Shown: piece after piece, positions 45,019 to 55,239 of the stretch
Position numbering within the stretch: position 1 is the first letter of the stretch
Layout: each line of letters starts with the position of its first letter
Assembly (NCBI GenBank): GCA_958510825.1
Contig: OY294051.1
Location: forward strand, 30,755,667-30,819,666
Direction: 5' to 3'
DNA length: 64,000 nucleotides
Source of the DNA: Brachypterus glaber
Taxonomy: Eukaryota; Arthropoda; Insecta; Coleoptera; Kateretidae
Notes under the pieces: model-generated
What the model was told of the DNA's origin: nothing
Databases searched by the model: none
Seen by the model: only the letters and a program-made list of their open reading frames with translations
Position numbers and translations under genes: made by a program

Positions 45019-45474
45019 GAACTAAGTTCTGTTTTGACATTGGAAATATCTTCTGGCTCAAAACCGATGAATTTTTGTCACAATTGTTACGATTTTTGTT
45101 GGGATTTTCCTCACGATTTCTTACGATTTTATCAGAATTTTCACGATCTTTGTTGGGATTTTCCTCACGATTTTATCAAAATTGACACGATTTTTGTTGA
45201 GATTTTCCTCACGATTTTATCACAATTGTCACGATTTTTGTTTGAATTTTCCTTACGATTTCTCACAATTTTATCACAATTATTACGATTTTTGTTGGAA
45301 TTTTCCTCACGATTTCTTACGATTTTGTCACGATTTTTGTTGGGATATTTCTCGCGTAGGCCATAGGCGTTACCATTATGTAAGAATAAAAATTCCTTGT
45401 TGATATCGCAATCAATGAATTTTCCATAATACATTTTCAATGCCTACCGTTTTTCCAATCTTTCTTCTATATAT
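45019..45474 (+). repeat. Element with minisatellite core, copy 1
   Basis: Left part CTGTTTTGACATTGG...CCGATGAATTTTTGTCAC, a core of about 54-bp units (CACGATTTTTGTTGGGATTT, TCCTCACGATTTCTTACGAT) over 45080-45350, then a right part with CGTAGGCCATAGGCGTTACC, ATTCCTTGTTGATATCGCAA and AATGCCTACCGTTTTTCCAA. Copy 2 at 55240-56110 is inverted and has a larger core. Frames rich in Phe and Asp come from the repeat. Confidence 0.88.
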
Positions 45475-45945
45475 AACAGGTGTCCCAACTCTATTTACCT
45501 AGCGATTTTCTCGAGAACTAAAAAAGATAATCAAGTTCTGCGAAAACCATCTTAAATTAGACAACTTAAACTATCTTTTAGCATATATTTGATACGTTCA
45601 GCTCTTAAAATGTGGACAGGGAAGCACGGGGGGGGGGAGTTTTAAGGGTAAGGGAGTCGTGTGATACATCATTTTAAAGCAAATAAAATTCTCTATTGGG
45701 CTGAATATTTTTTAATTTTGAATGCGATTTTTTAAGTTTTTTTTTTGTAAATTTTTATTTATGTCAATTAAAATTAGTTTAAAAGTATAATTTACGTTTT
45801 TTCATCATGAAAATATTAACTTTCAAAAAATTGTGTGATTTTTTTAGAGTAATTTTGACAAAAATACCCATTTTCAACCTTATTTTAAACCCAAAAAAAA
45901 ATAAAAAATATATAGTTAAATGAAGAATTTAATAAGCTTTAAAAT
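45475..45945. mobile_element. Foldback F1 copy, left part (split)
   Basis: ATAACAGGTGTCCCAACTCT, CAAGTTCTGCGAAAACCATC and GCTCTTAAAATGTGGACAGG follow the element at 12701 to GAATTTAATAAGCTTTAAAAT. It continues at 49157 after a 3.2-kb insertion; the rest of the right arm is lost beyond about 49183. Confidence 0.85.
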
Positions 45946-46186
45946 TGCATTATAACATCTCTATTCCACATTTCTCTATTCCAAACATCTCTATTCCACA
46001 TTTCTCTATTCCATAACATCTTTATTCCACACTACTCTACTCTGTACTACGTACTTGCCTAATATCTAAAGATAATTTTTCATTAGCGGAACAAAAACGT
46101 TAAAATTATCTGGGATCCGCGTGGTACATATATTCATTATTCAAGTAGCGGAAAGTGCCGCGCCTTTGGCCCTTAATAGACCAGGG

Positions 46187-47602
46187 TCGATAATTTTTGA
46201 AACCAAAAAAAATAATAGTAGGATGAAACCCGTTAAAAAAGGACGAGAATATAACAAAAATGAAAGGAAAAATAATTTACGGGCGATCTGAGGTCGGGAA
46301 GTGGAAGGGGGTGAGTTTTTAAGGGTAAAAAACGGTGTATCTCGATTTCCGGCAAAACTACAAGTCCTATGGAAAAAAATTAAATGACAAAGTTGTAGGT
46401 AATAAAGAGACCTACAACTTTTGTAATTACACTTTTTTCACATAACCTCAAAATTTATGTGAAAAATTCAAATAATCAAGTTTTTGGTTTGGACTTTTTA
46501 TCTTATGCAAAAAATTTTTTTTTTCACGTAATTTGGTAAAAACTTACCTTTTTATGTCCTAAAGACACTGTAATTTTTTTGATTTGAAATATTTATTTTT
46601 TCACCTTATTTCGAGTTAATATCGAAAAAACACCCTAATTTTCAATCGAAAATTCTCGCGTCAAAATATCAGCTTTTTAAAAAAAGTCTGGGAGTTTTTT
46701 GTTCGTTGAAATCTCTTCTTTCTGATAATGTAAAAAAATATATACATTACTATGGTAAATGTTCTCAGAAAATGCAAAGAAAAGAAAAAAACTCGAATCC
46801 GAAAATTTTTTTTTAATCACTATGTACAATTTTGAGCTATTTAGTAAAATTTACACTTTAATTACTTATTATTATTAAATAGAATCTTACGTTTTTCAAG
46901 TAATTAAAGTGTAAATTTTACTAAATAGCTCAAAATTGTACATAGTGATTAAAAAAAAATTTTCGGAGTCGAGTTTTTTTCTTTTCTTTGCATTTTCTGA
47001 GAACATTTACCATAGTAATGTATATATTTTTTTACATTATCAGAAAGAAGAGATTTCAACGAACAAAAAACTCCCAGACTTTTTTTAAAAAGCTGATATT
47101 TTGACGCGAGAATTTTCGATTGAAAATTAGGGTGTTTTTTCGATATTAACTCGAAATAAGGTGAAAAAATAAATATTTCAAATCAAAAAAATTACAGTGT
47201 CTTTAGGACATAAAAAGGTAAGTTTTCACCAAATTTCGTGAAAAAAAAAATTTTTTTGCATAAGATAAAAAGTCCAAACCAAAAACTTGATTATTTGAAT
47301 TTTTCACATAAATTTTGAGGTTATGTGAAAAAAGTGTAATTATAAAAGTTGTAGGTCTCTTTATTACCTACAACTTTGTCATTTAATTTTTTTCCATAGG
47401 ACTTGTAGTTTTGCCGGAAATCGAGATACACTGTTTTTTACCCTTAAAAACTCACCCCCTTCCACTTCCCGACCTCAGATCGCCCGTAAATTATTTTTCC
47501 TTTTATTTTTGTTATATTCTCGTCCTTTTTTAACGAGTTTCATCTTACTATAATTTTTTTTCACTTTTTACCATTTTCAAAATTATCGACCCTGGTCTAT
47601 AA
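46187..47602. mobile_element. 1.4-kb near-perfect palindrome
   Basis: TAGACCAGGGTCGATAATTT at the left is exactly inverted at the right (AAATTATCGACCCTGGTCTA), and arms of about 690 bp remain nearly identical up to a loop of about 40 bp around 46890. Examples: GGGCGATCTGAGGTCGGGAA / TTCCCGACCTCAGATCGCCC. TAA stands before and after it, a possible TSD. No ORF. Arm identity this high implies a young insertion or ongoing arm correction. Confidence 0.92.
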
Positions 47603-47930
47603 CATCTATAGAGGATTTTCAAAAAATATATCATAAAATATAAATATTTATAATTAAAAAGTATTATTTACTTACCGTTAGTGAATTAAATTGACAGAAT
47701 GTGACTTAATTAAAATTGACACTCACTTAAAAAAACATATTTTTTACAAAAACAGATAATAAATTTAAATTTTTATGTTTAGGGTACAAATCTATTACAA
47801 CAAATACAATACATATTAATTATTAAAATAATAATTAACAAAAATCAAAAATACTAATTACATAAGCAAGTACGTAGTGCAGAGTAGAGTAGTGTAGAAT
47901 AGAGATGTTATGGAATAGAGAAATGTGGAA

Positions 47931-49104
47931 TAATAATAATAATAATTTTATTACAGCACAATGGCCATATACTACAAAATAATAAAATGATTAAAAATAA
48001 AAATAATGCAAAACAAAATAATTATAATTTATAAATAAATAAAATGATTAGGTCACTTGAAGAAACAAAGGCGTCGCCAAGTGGCGATTTGTGCAGAAAC
48101 CCAAAAGCAGTCCGAAGATACAAACGCTTTTAGGACTGGAGAGTAGCCGCTTCACAAAAGAGGCGAGCAACTTGCGTCTCAGAGCATCCAGGGTATCTAT
48201 TCGGGCAGAGGCAAACATTTCCGAGGCACTACTATAGCGCGGTAGTCTATGGATAATGCGATATGCATCATTATAGCATACGCGAAGAGTTCGCCACGAG
48301 GCCACCGTATGATCAAGCCAAATTTCACCACAGTATGCGTTAGAACAAAATGTCCTGAAAAGAGAGTTCTTAACCTCGACAGAGCACTTAGAGAATTTTC
48401 TAGCTAACATGTTTGCGCGGGCACAAAGGTTTTTCTTGTGACGCTGAATGTCAGAGTTGTCACTTAGCATATCATTGATAACGTGACCTAGGTATTTGAT
48501 TTCGAACACGCGTTCAACAACAGAGTTATTTAAATAAACAGGAGGAACACAGAGGTCTCTATAATTTGTGGACTTGAACACTAAAACTTTACTCTTATTA
48601 CTATTGTATTTAAGAGAACTTGATTTGGCAAAGTCTTCACATATTTTTATAAGCATACGTAGACCTTGAAGTGAGGGGCAAAGAAGGACCATATCATCGG
48701 CGTAGCTGATGCAGTTGACTTTTAGGCCACCAAGAAAGCATCCAGCAGGGGCTTTAGCCAGGAGAGTATGAAGGTCGTCAATGTAGGCATTGAAGGCATC
48801 AGGAGCGATTAAACTTCCTTGTAGACTGAAGTCAGATGAAGTGGCAGATCCCCAGCGAACAGATGCCGTGGCTTTGGAGTTCCAACTTTGTAAGAAGCGG
48901 CAAACATAGCTAGGTACTTTCCGACTTATTAAGGCTCTGATTAACTTCACATGATGAACCCTATCAAAGGCTTTACTTAAATCCATGAATATTGCATACA
49001 CAGGAGTTTTCTTCTTAAGGTGGTAGCTAACTGTTTCTTTCAATAAAAAAATTGCATCTACAGCTCCCGTAGATCTTTTAAAACCGAACTGGTTGTCACT
49101 GGTT
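47931..49104 (-). pseudogene. 5'-truncated non-LTR retrotransposon (RT), CR1/Jockey-like
   Basis: On the minus strand about 350 codons remain to a stop at 48048. Taken with the fused leading residues (375 in total), residues 29-35 (QFGFKRS) match the QxGFR box, 60-71 (YAIFMDLSKAFD) motif A with Asp65, 118-125 the QGSLIAP motif B and 158-161 (YADD) motif C; a thumb region follows. Endonuclease and the start of RT are missing. The first 26 residues come from the host TIR and are not element sequence. The 3' UTR ends in an (ATT)n-type tail (47931-47945), typical of target-primed insertion. Frame is intact from finger to thumb, so it is fairly young, but dead by truncation. Confidence 0.9.
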
Positions 49105-49156
49105 TGGAAAAGAGATGTTTGGAATAGAGAAATGTGGAATAGAGATGTTAAAATGC

Positions 49157-49183
49157 CTTTAAAATGATGTATCACACAACCCC
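49157..49183. mobile_element. Foldback F1 copy, remaining right part
   Basis: CTTTAAAATGATGTATCACA and CAACCCC continue the foldback broken at 45945. The following bases (GCAGGTAAG) no longer match, so the arm is cut off. Confidence 0.75.
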
Positions 49184-49697
49184 GCAGGTAAGTTTTTTTC
49201 TGTCTTCGGTCTTGTTTATGGACCTCAGCTCCGCTTCGAACGACACAGAAAAATTCACTTAGGAACGCAAATAAATATTACTGGAAATAGCTCTGATTTA
49301 CAATAAAATGCATCAAGTGATTTTATTTAATATTGGCAATAAATCCAAATAAATGTGAAAGTAAACTTTGAAATATCTTATAAATAAAAGATGTAGTTAA
49401 TTTCGTTTAACAATTAATAATAAATACTAAATTGATGACTATGTTTGAAATAAAAAGTTATAGAAGATGCCTCATTTTATGCGTTTTAAGTTATTGTTTT
49501 TATAAAAGTTAGCAGGCGCATCAAAATGTAGCCTTTTGAAAGGAAATGATAAATCAAAAATTTGAAAAAGGTTGTACTTAAATTATATTAAAGAGGAAAA
49601 TAAAACCAGTGATCCAAACTATCAGGGACCGTTGTAATGACTATGAAATTCATAGTATGGAAACAGCTCAATAAATTTTCAGGGGTAATATCATAAG
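49184..49697. other. AT-rich stretch with relic pieces
   Basis: CAAATAAATGTGAAAGTAAA (about 49346) recurs at 51045, and AAAACCAGTGATCCAAACTA (about 49604) resembles 50810 and 50913. Probably decayed LINE DNA. Confidence 0.4.
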
Positions 49698-49862
49698 TGA
49701 CACTAGGTTAGGTATCGGTGGTTTTTTACATAAATTTTACGAATATTAATCCCAATGACGAAAATGCAACGACTGCATTGGCAGGAGTTGCATTTTCCAA
49801 AAATTGGGATTAATATGAGTAAAATTAAAAAAAAAAGCACCGGTACCTAACCTAGTATCACG
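49698..49862. repeat. 165-bp hairpin
   Basis: GTGACACTAGGTTAGGTATCGG is inverted against CCGGTACCTAACCTAGTATCAC (each arm continued by ATTAATCCCAAT / ATTGGGATTAAT). The apex is CATTGGCAG with AAATGCAAC / GTTGCATTT. Confidence 0.8.
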
Positions 49863-50002
49863 AATTGTTATTTAGGGAGAGAATATAATTTATATTTAAT
49901 ACACATACCTCTTAATTTATAATTTATTTATTTTATAAATTAAAAAGCAAGCAATAAGCATGATTTTAGATTACAGAAAAGGGGGGTAAAAAAACATAGT
50001 AG

Positions 50003-50046
50003 GGAACGTTCAAGTATTACGTAACGCTAATTTTGATCATTTTGGA
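50003..50046. mobile_element. Orphan left end of a GGGAACG MITE
   Basis: GGGAACGTTCAAGTATTACG, TAACGC and TTTTGATCATTTTGGAC, then the match stops. Confidence 0.7.
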
Positions 50047-51120
50047 CTTTTTTAAAACACAATAAATATTCGTATTTAAACTCTGATTAGGAGGGGAAAA
50101 TTAAATATAAAAACATTTATCCAAATTATCAAGCGCCTTTTTAAGATCTACGAATACATGTATGTTAAAACATAAGTTCGATTCAGGCATAATTATCACT
50201 AACTTCATTAAAGTGAATTAAGAAATTAATAAAATTAAGAAACATAATCTCAAATTTTCCGTGGTATGCAATAATAAGGTAACTGCCAAATAGATAATAA
50301 GCATGTGTAAATACGACTAAATAAGTAAAACAAAAACAAATATCTATTGCGCAGGACGATTATTACTATATTTGCAGTTGTTGGGTCTAAAAATCGTGTT
50401 TTAAAACCAACTATCTCCAAAAGTACCTTTTATTTTCTTATGTAACTACTGTCTTTTTCCTTAACACTGAAAATGTACGAATTTTAAAATACAAAGGTGT
50501 CGCCATCTTCATTTTTATTTTGATACTTGGATAACGTTTGTTTATAACATTTTGCACAAAAGTTAGTGTAGTTCAGAAATTCTTCTTTTTCTATGGTTTA
50601 TTTTAAGATTGTATCATTATTTTATGGTATATTTTATCTTTTATCTTAATTGTTGCCACGATACCACGATAAATTTATTATAGAATTTGAGGTTATGTTC
50701 CTTAATCTTCTTAATTTCTAAATTTCTTAATTCAGTTTAGTGAAGTTAGTGACAATTATGTCTGAATCGACCTATAATTGTATTAAAACTAGAGGCGCAA
50801 ACTAAATATAGAACCAATGATCCAAGTTATCAGGCGCCTTTTTAATGTCTACGAATACAACTATTTTACAGCACAACAAAAAAAATAATAATATTAAATT
50901 AAAATATAAAACCAATGATCATATTTAAGCGCATTTTTAAGGTCCATAAATACAGGTATTCCAAAACATAATAAATTTTCCTATTAAAACGCTGATTCAT
51001 AACAGAGATATATAACTGGATTTTATGCAATAGTTTCCATAAATTCAAATAAATGTGAAAGTAAAATTAAAAATCTCATTGTAATGAAAAGATGTAATTA
51101 CAAGAATAATAATAATAAAT
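50047..51120 (-). pseudogene. Repeated relics of RT motif A
   Basis: On the minus strand GTATTCGTAGATCTTAAAAA followed by GGCGCTTGATAA (about 50125-50155) reads HVFVDLKKALDN, a typical motif A. Similar pieces lie at about 50828-50860 (VVFVDIKKA-D) and, more decayed, 50920-50950. Each is followed by an alike AT-rich piece with AACCAATGATC. No complete gene remains. Confidence 0.55.
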
Positions 51121-51289
51121 ATAAACTAAATGAATGTTCACGTTTATAAATCAAAAGTGCGGTGCTTAAGAAGTAACAATTTTCACGGTTGTTTCGACGA
51201 CTTAAATACATGGTACGGTTTTCATAATTTATTTTGTCACCCACTTTGTATTTTACATAATGTTTGTATGCGTCTTTTGCATAGTAAAT

Positions 51290-52470
51290 ATTAAATGAAA
51301 GTAACCATACTATAAATTTTAATATGGTATACAGGATGTTTTACCGACATCTGGTCAAATTTGTATAAAATATTAGTAGTATACTGTTGTTTAGAAGAAT
51401 CTTCCGCTAAAATATATAATCTTTACCTAAGCTAGTTATATGCAGTGTAAGTGCCAGGCTAGATAAAACAAAAATAACCAAATGAGTCTCCGAATTTTAA
51501 TTTATGGGCAATTGTTGTTGTTTTTGTTTGACAATTCTTGCTTGATGTACATCAGACTAAAGTTTTAGATCTTCACGACAGACTAAAGGTATAGTTTTTT
51601 TTGAACTTCTCGCTTGTAAACATTCCTAAAGTTGCTATGGTAACGCGAAATTCGCATGCGTCGTAAGCCGGTTTGCAAGGCCCGTTTCACACAAGCCTAA
51701 AAGCGTTGACATTTGACATCACAGAACAGCCATTAACCAGTTAAAAAGTGATTTTGTGACAAAATTTTGTTTCTACAGAGATAGTTTCTATACTAAAGTG
51801 TTTTTTTTTTAAACGTTTTAGCAGTTCTCCTTTTTTCATATCAAAACATTATGGACAAAGAAGGTAAGTACCTATTTCTAATTAACTATTTTCATGCTTT
51901 TGATTATAAAAAACTACTTGCTTCTTATTATAAAAACCTACGAATTAACACAATTCCATAGAAAAGTTACGTGAAATCAGAAGGTGGGTGTTCTGTGACG
52001 AGAAGTATTTATGGGTTATGTTGACATTTTAAACATGGCAAATGCTTCAGTTTAAATCGTACTTCTTGACTTATTTAGCGGGAAGTTCAAAAAAACTATA
52101 CCTTAATAAAATAAACTTTAGTGGTATACTGTTGTTTAGAAGAATCTTTTGCTAAAATATATAATCTTTACCTAAGCTAGTTATATGCAGTGTAAGTGCC
52201 AGGCTAGGTAAAACAAAAATAACCCAAAAATGAGTCTCCAAATTTTAATTTATGGGCATTTGACTGGTCGTTTTTGTTTGACAATTCTTGCTTGATGTAC
52301 ATCAGACTAAAGTTTTAGATCTTAACGACAGACTAGTATGTGCTCCTTTCCTTACTAACAAACTGGCATTTAAAAATTGCACAAAAGTGTATATACTATA
52401 AATTTTAATATGGTATACAGGATGTTTTACCGACATTAGGTCAAATTTGTATAAAATATTAATAATGAAA
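51290..52470. repeat. Local direct duplication, about 0.8 kb apart
   Basis: TATACTGTTGTTTAGAAGAA through AAGTGCCAGGCTAG and TTGCTTGATGTACATCAGAC occurs at about 51382-51600 and 52122-52335. AAATTTTAATATGGTATACA with GGATGTTTTA occurs at 51315, 52398 and 52805. The intervening DNA at 51600-52118 is unique; ATGGACAAAGAAGGTAAGTA at 51851 looks like a start and donor but has no partner exon. Confidence 0.8.
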
Positions 52471-52478
52471 GTAACCAT

Positions 52479-52788
52479 ACTATACACCTGGCAACAATGC
52501 GGATTCTAGAGAGTCCGCTATGCCCAGAGTGCGAAGAGGATGAAACATCCTCTCATTACTTAGCCGAGTGTGTCAGATACGACAGGATCAGGTTGCAAGT
52601 CTTTGAAACTCAAAGACTCAACCAAGAGGAACTAAGAGATCTCCCCTGGGCCAATATCCTGACCTTTATTGAAAGGACGGGCAGGTTCAAGGAGGACTCA
52701 AATTAGTAAATGGCTGGGATTGCCTGGGGTGACAAAAAGGGCCAGAAATGGCCTAGTTGTCCGGCTTTGGCCAACCCAAAAAATTTAC
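52479..52788 (+). pseudogene. LINE 3' end (zinc-knuckle tail), copy 1
   Basis: The open frame MRILESPLCPECEEDETSSH continues to TAG at 52704-52706. CPxC...H-x4-C (CPECEEDETSSHYLAEC) is the Cys/His knuckle that follows the RNase H or RT part in many R1/Jockey/I-type elements. The 3' UTR (TGGCTGGGATTGCCTGG, GGCCTAGTTGTCCGGC) ends in TTTACTACTA. 5'-truncated at about 52479. It carries the intact knuckle, unlike copy 2. Confidence 0.8.
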
Positions 52789-53142
52789 TACTAACCATAC
52801 TATAAATTTTAATATGGTATACAGGATGTTTTAACGACAGACTAGTAGCTGCTCCTTTCCTTACTAACAAACTGGCATTTAAAAATTGCACAAAAGTGTA
52901 GGCGTAAAATGACTATAACGCAAGTTAAACGGTAAATTAATTTATAAATTTTGAGATACATTTAACCTCGTGTTTAATAGTAATAATAATTTTTTTTTCC
53001 AGAAAGGATCAACATTTTTTAATATTTACTGAATGCTAAAAAGTCCTTAGTAAAAACAAAACCTTCCCAAAATACAAGTGTGGATTTACTACTAACTTAC
53101 TAACGATTTAAAAATTTTACAATAATTCCCTGACATTAGTAG
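52789..53142. other. Spacer between facing LINE tails
   Basis: Holds a third piece of the local duplication (52795-52905, GCTCCTTTCCTTACTAACAA) and AT-rich DNA. Confidence 0.5.
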
Positions 53143-53680
53143 TAGTAGTAAATTTTTGGGTTGGCCAAAGCCGGACAACTAGGCCATTTCTGGCCCGTTT
53201 TGTCACCCCAGTCAATCCCAGCCATTAACTAATTTGAGTCCTTCTTGAACCTGTCCGTCCTTTCAATAAAGGTCCCGATATTGGCCCAGGGGAGATCTCT
53301 TAGTTCCTCTTGGTTGAGTATTTGAGTTTCAAAGACTTGCAACCTGATCATGTCGTATCTGACACACTCGGCTAAGTAATGAGAGGATGTTTCATCCTCT
53401 CCGCATCTGGGCGTAGCGGACTCTCTAGAATCCGCATTGTTGCCAGGTGCTTTCTTAGCTTGCAGTGCCCGTGAAGACCTCTACAAGTTGTCTGAGTGCA
53501 GTTCTTCCTTGTTCCAGCAACCAGTCGGTTTTTGATTTGCTTGGACCAGCCAGGAAGTCCTTAGCTTGCCGGCAACCGTCGACCGTCCTCCATTGATCCT
53601 TTAGCTTGGTATAAGCCCACTCATCGAGAGCGGTCTTTACCTGCTTCCTTGTAACACCCAATATAGGTTAATAAACAGAA
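53143..53680 (-). pseudogene. LINE 3' end, copy 2, frameshifted
   Basis: Longer fragment of the same element in the opposite direction: GVTRKQVKTALDEWAYTKLK, CRQAKDFLAGPS, then LRQLVEVFTG, as in the stretch after RNase H in R1/Jockey/I-type proteins. Two single-base losses, near 53468 and 53397, break the frame compared with copy 1, damaging the Cys knuckle. The tail (TACTAC)n lies at 53143-53155. Truncated upstream at about 53675. Confidence 0.82.
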
Positions 53681-54299
53681 AGTTTCGTTGTGCTAAATGT
53701 TACAGCTGTAAAGCCTTGGGTTTACATTGATATACAATGACACAAATCGAATTTATTCATTAACTTTCTTCAAATACATAATTACACAAAAAAATACCCG
53801 ATAGTATCACTAGTATAGTAATAACTTTGCAATAAGTTATATTGAACCTTTTAATTTTCTTAACTGAACATATCAGTCTACTTTTGCTATTCATTTAAAA
53901 TACACCAAAGCTAATTTTCTGAAATTGGATTAATTAATAATTTACATAACTTATGTAAAATAAACAAATTAATATAATTAGTGTCATTAAACTTTTTTAT
54001 TTTTTTCTAAATTAACAACTCTTGTAGCAGTTTTTCTTAGCTAGATGATAATTATAATTCATAAATTGAAGAGTACACTTTTAATAAGGGGCTCAATTTT
54101 TTAGGAGGAACAAAAATTTGTTTTATTTTTTCGGAACCAAAATTTAACAACAATAAAAAATCGATAGAAGTGTGGTATTGTCAAATTTATATGCACAATT
54201 TAAGAAAAAATTAAAAATACAGGTGTTAATTAGACACTTGTTAATCAAAAGCATTGAAAAAAGTTCAATTTTTTATGAAACTTACACTATGCCCTGGTG
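53681..54299. other. AT-rich spacer
   Basis: Nothing recognised. Confidence 0.4.
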
Positions 54300-54520
54300 T
54301 TAGAACGACTTGACTTAACGTTAGATTAATGTGGTTTTAATGTTATATGCCTATCGCTAGAGTCTAACGTTAAAATAACGTTTATCTAACCTTAGAAGTT
54401 TTACCAAACGTTACATAAAGGTTATTTTAACGTTATGCACCTAACGATAGGAGTTCTAACGTTAAAAATCGTGACATTTATACATTAAAAATGTGTATCT
54501 AACGTTAGAGTGGGTTTACT
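54300..54520. repeat. Cluster of TAACGTTA-type words
   Basis: TAACGTTAGA, CTAACGTTAAAATAACGTTT, TTTTAACGTTATG, TCTAACGTTAAA and CTAACGTTAGA give about seven AACGTT palindromes in 220 bp. TGCCTATCGCTAGAGTCTAA and TTAACGTTATGCACCTAACG suggest an imperfect inverted or tandem element. Confidence 0.6.
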
Positions 54521-55239
54521 AGGATAGCTAAACACAAATCCTGTGAAAAACAAATAAAATTTAAAATGGTGGATCCGCGGATAAAATATGGCGAACGTAC
54601 TTTTTCGTACTGCGGGTTTTTGGGATCACTGAAACTGAATCTAATGTTACAATTATAAACTTGGCGGATTCAATAGGGCGGCCGTAAACTCTAATTAATA
54701 ATCGTATAAAAGCAAATTAAAAAAAAAAGTATTAAAATGGCCTGTTTAAATTTTTTGATAGGCCCCGGTACTTTGCAAGATATAGCAGTCCAAGTATTTT
54801 GGTATATTTTAAAATTTCCAGCTACAGTATTATCGTTATTTTGACCTATTCGGGTTAATTATGAGTTATACTACCGATTTAATAAAAAAAACGCATATCG
54901 CCAAAAATGGCGTCCTTTCGAAAAACTCTATAATATTTATCCATGATGGAAAAAAATTAAATACGTATGTGTGAGTGAGTTAGGCCCGGTTCCAGTTAGT
55001 TAAACTGTAATTTTTGGCATTTTTTGATCCAAAAATTTTCGTTTATTAATAAAGTTATCGATATGGGGTTTTTACCATTGTTTAGTTAAAGAGTTGATTG
55101 AATGGCTAACTTCGCCCTTTTTCATTTTTTTCTGTTTTTAATATAATATAATATATTATTTGACTTTGAAAATTGGTAATTTTTACGTAATTTCATTCGT
55201 AAAAAACCCTAAAGCAAAAAAAATTCTAGCGAGTTTTAT
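54521..55239. other. Spacer, nothing recognised
   Basis: No feature supported; GGTGGATCCGCGG near 54570 stands alone. Confidence 0.35.

Larger units (their letters stand above)
45946..49156. mobile_element. 3.2-kb TIR element with 9-bp duplication
   Basis: CTTTAAAAT stands on both sides (45937-45945, 49157-49165). TIR starts TGCATTATAACATCTCTATT and ends with its near inverse (GAGATGTTAAAATGC). The ends are built from tandem 15-mers (AACATCTCTATTCCA, CATTTCTCTATTCCA), continued by CACTACTCTACTCTGTACTA and its inverse (47873-47905). An 8- or 9-bp TSD fits hAT or Mutator-like elements; no transposase remains. It carries two guests: the palindrome 46187-47602 and a LINE at 47931-49104. Confidence 0.8.

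Noticed and set aside
45034..45440. Phe/Asp-rich and Asn/Lys-rich ORFs (also 55525-56134)
   Set aside because: Translate the 54-bp minisatellite; frames on both strands, no start context.
48048..49175. Complete 375-residue RT gene
   Set aside because: The first 26 residues come from the host TIR; the element is 5'-truncated with no endonuclease.
51851..51873. First exon ATGGACAAAGAAGGTAAGTA
   Set aside because: Good start and donor, but only a few codons and no matching downstream exon seen.
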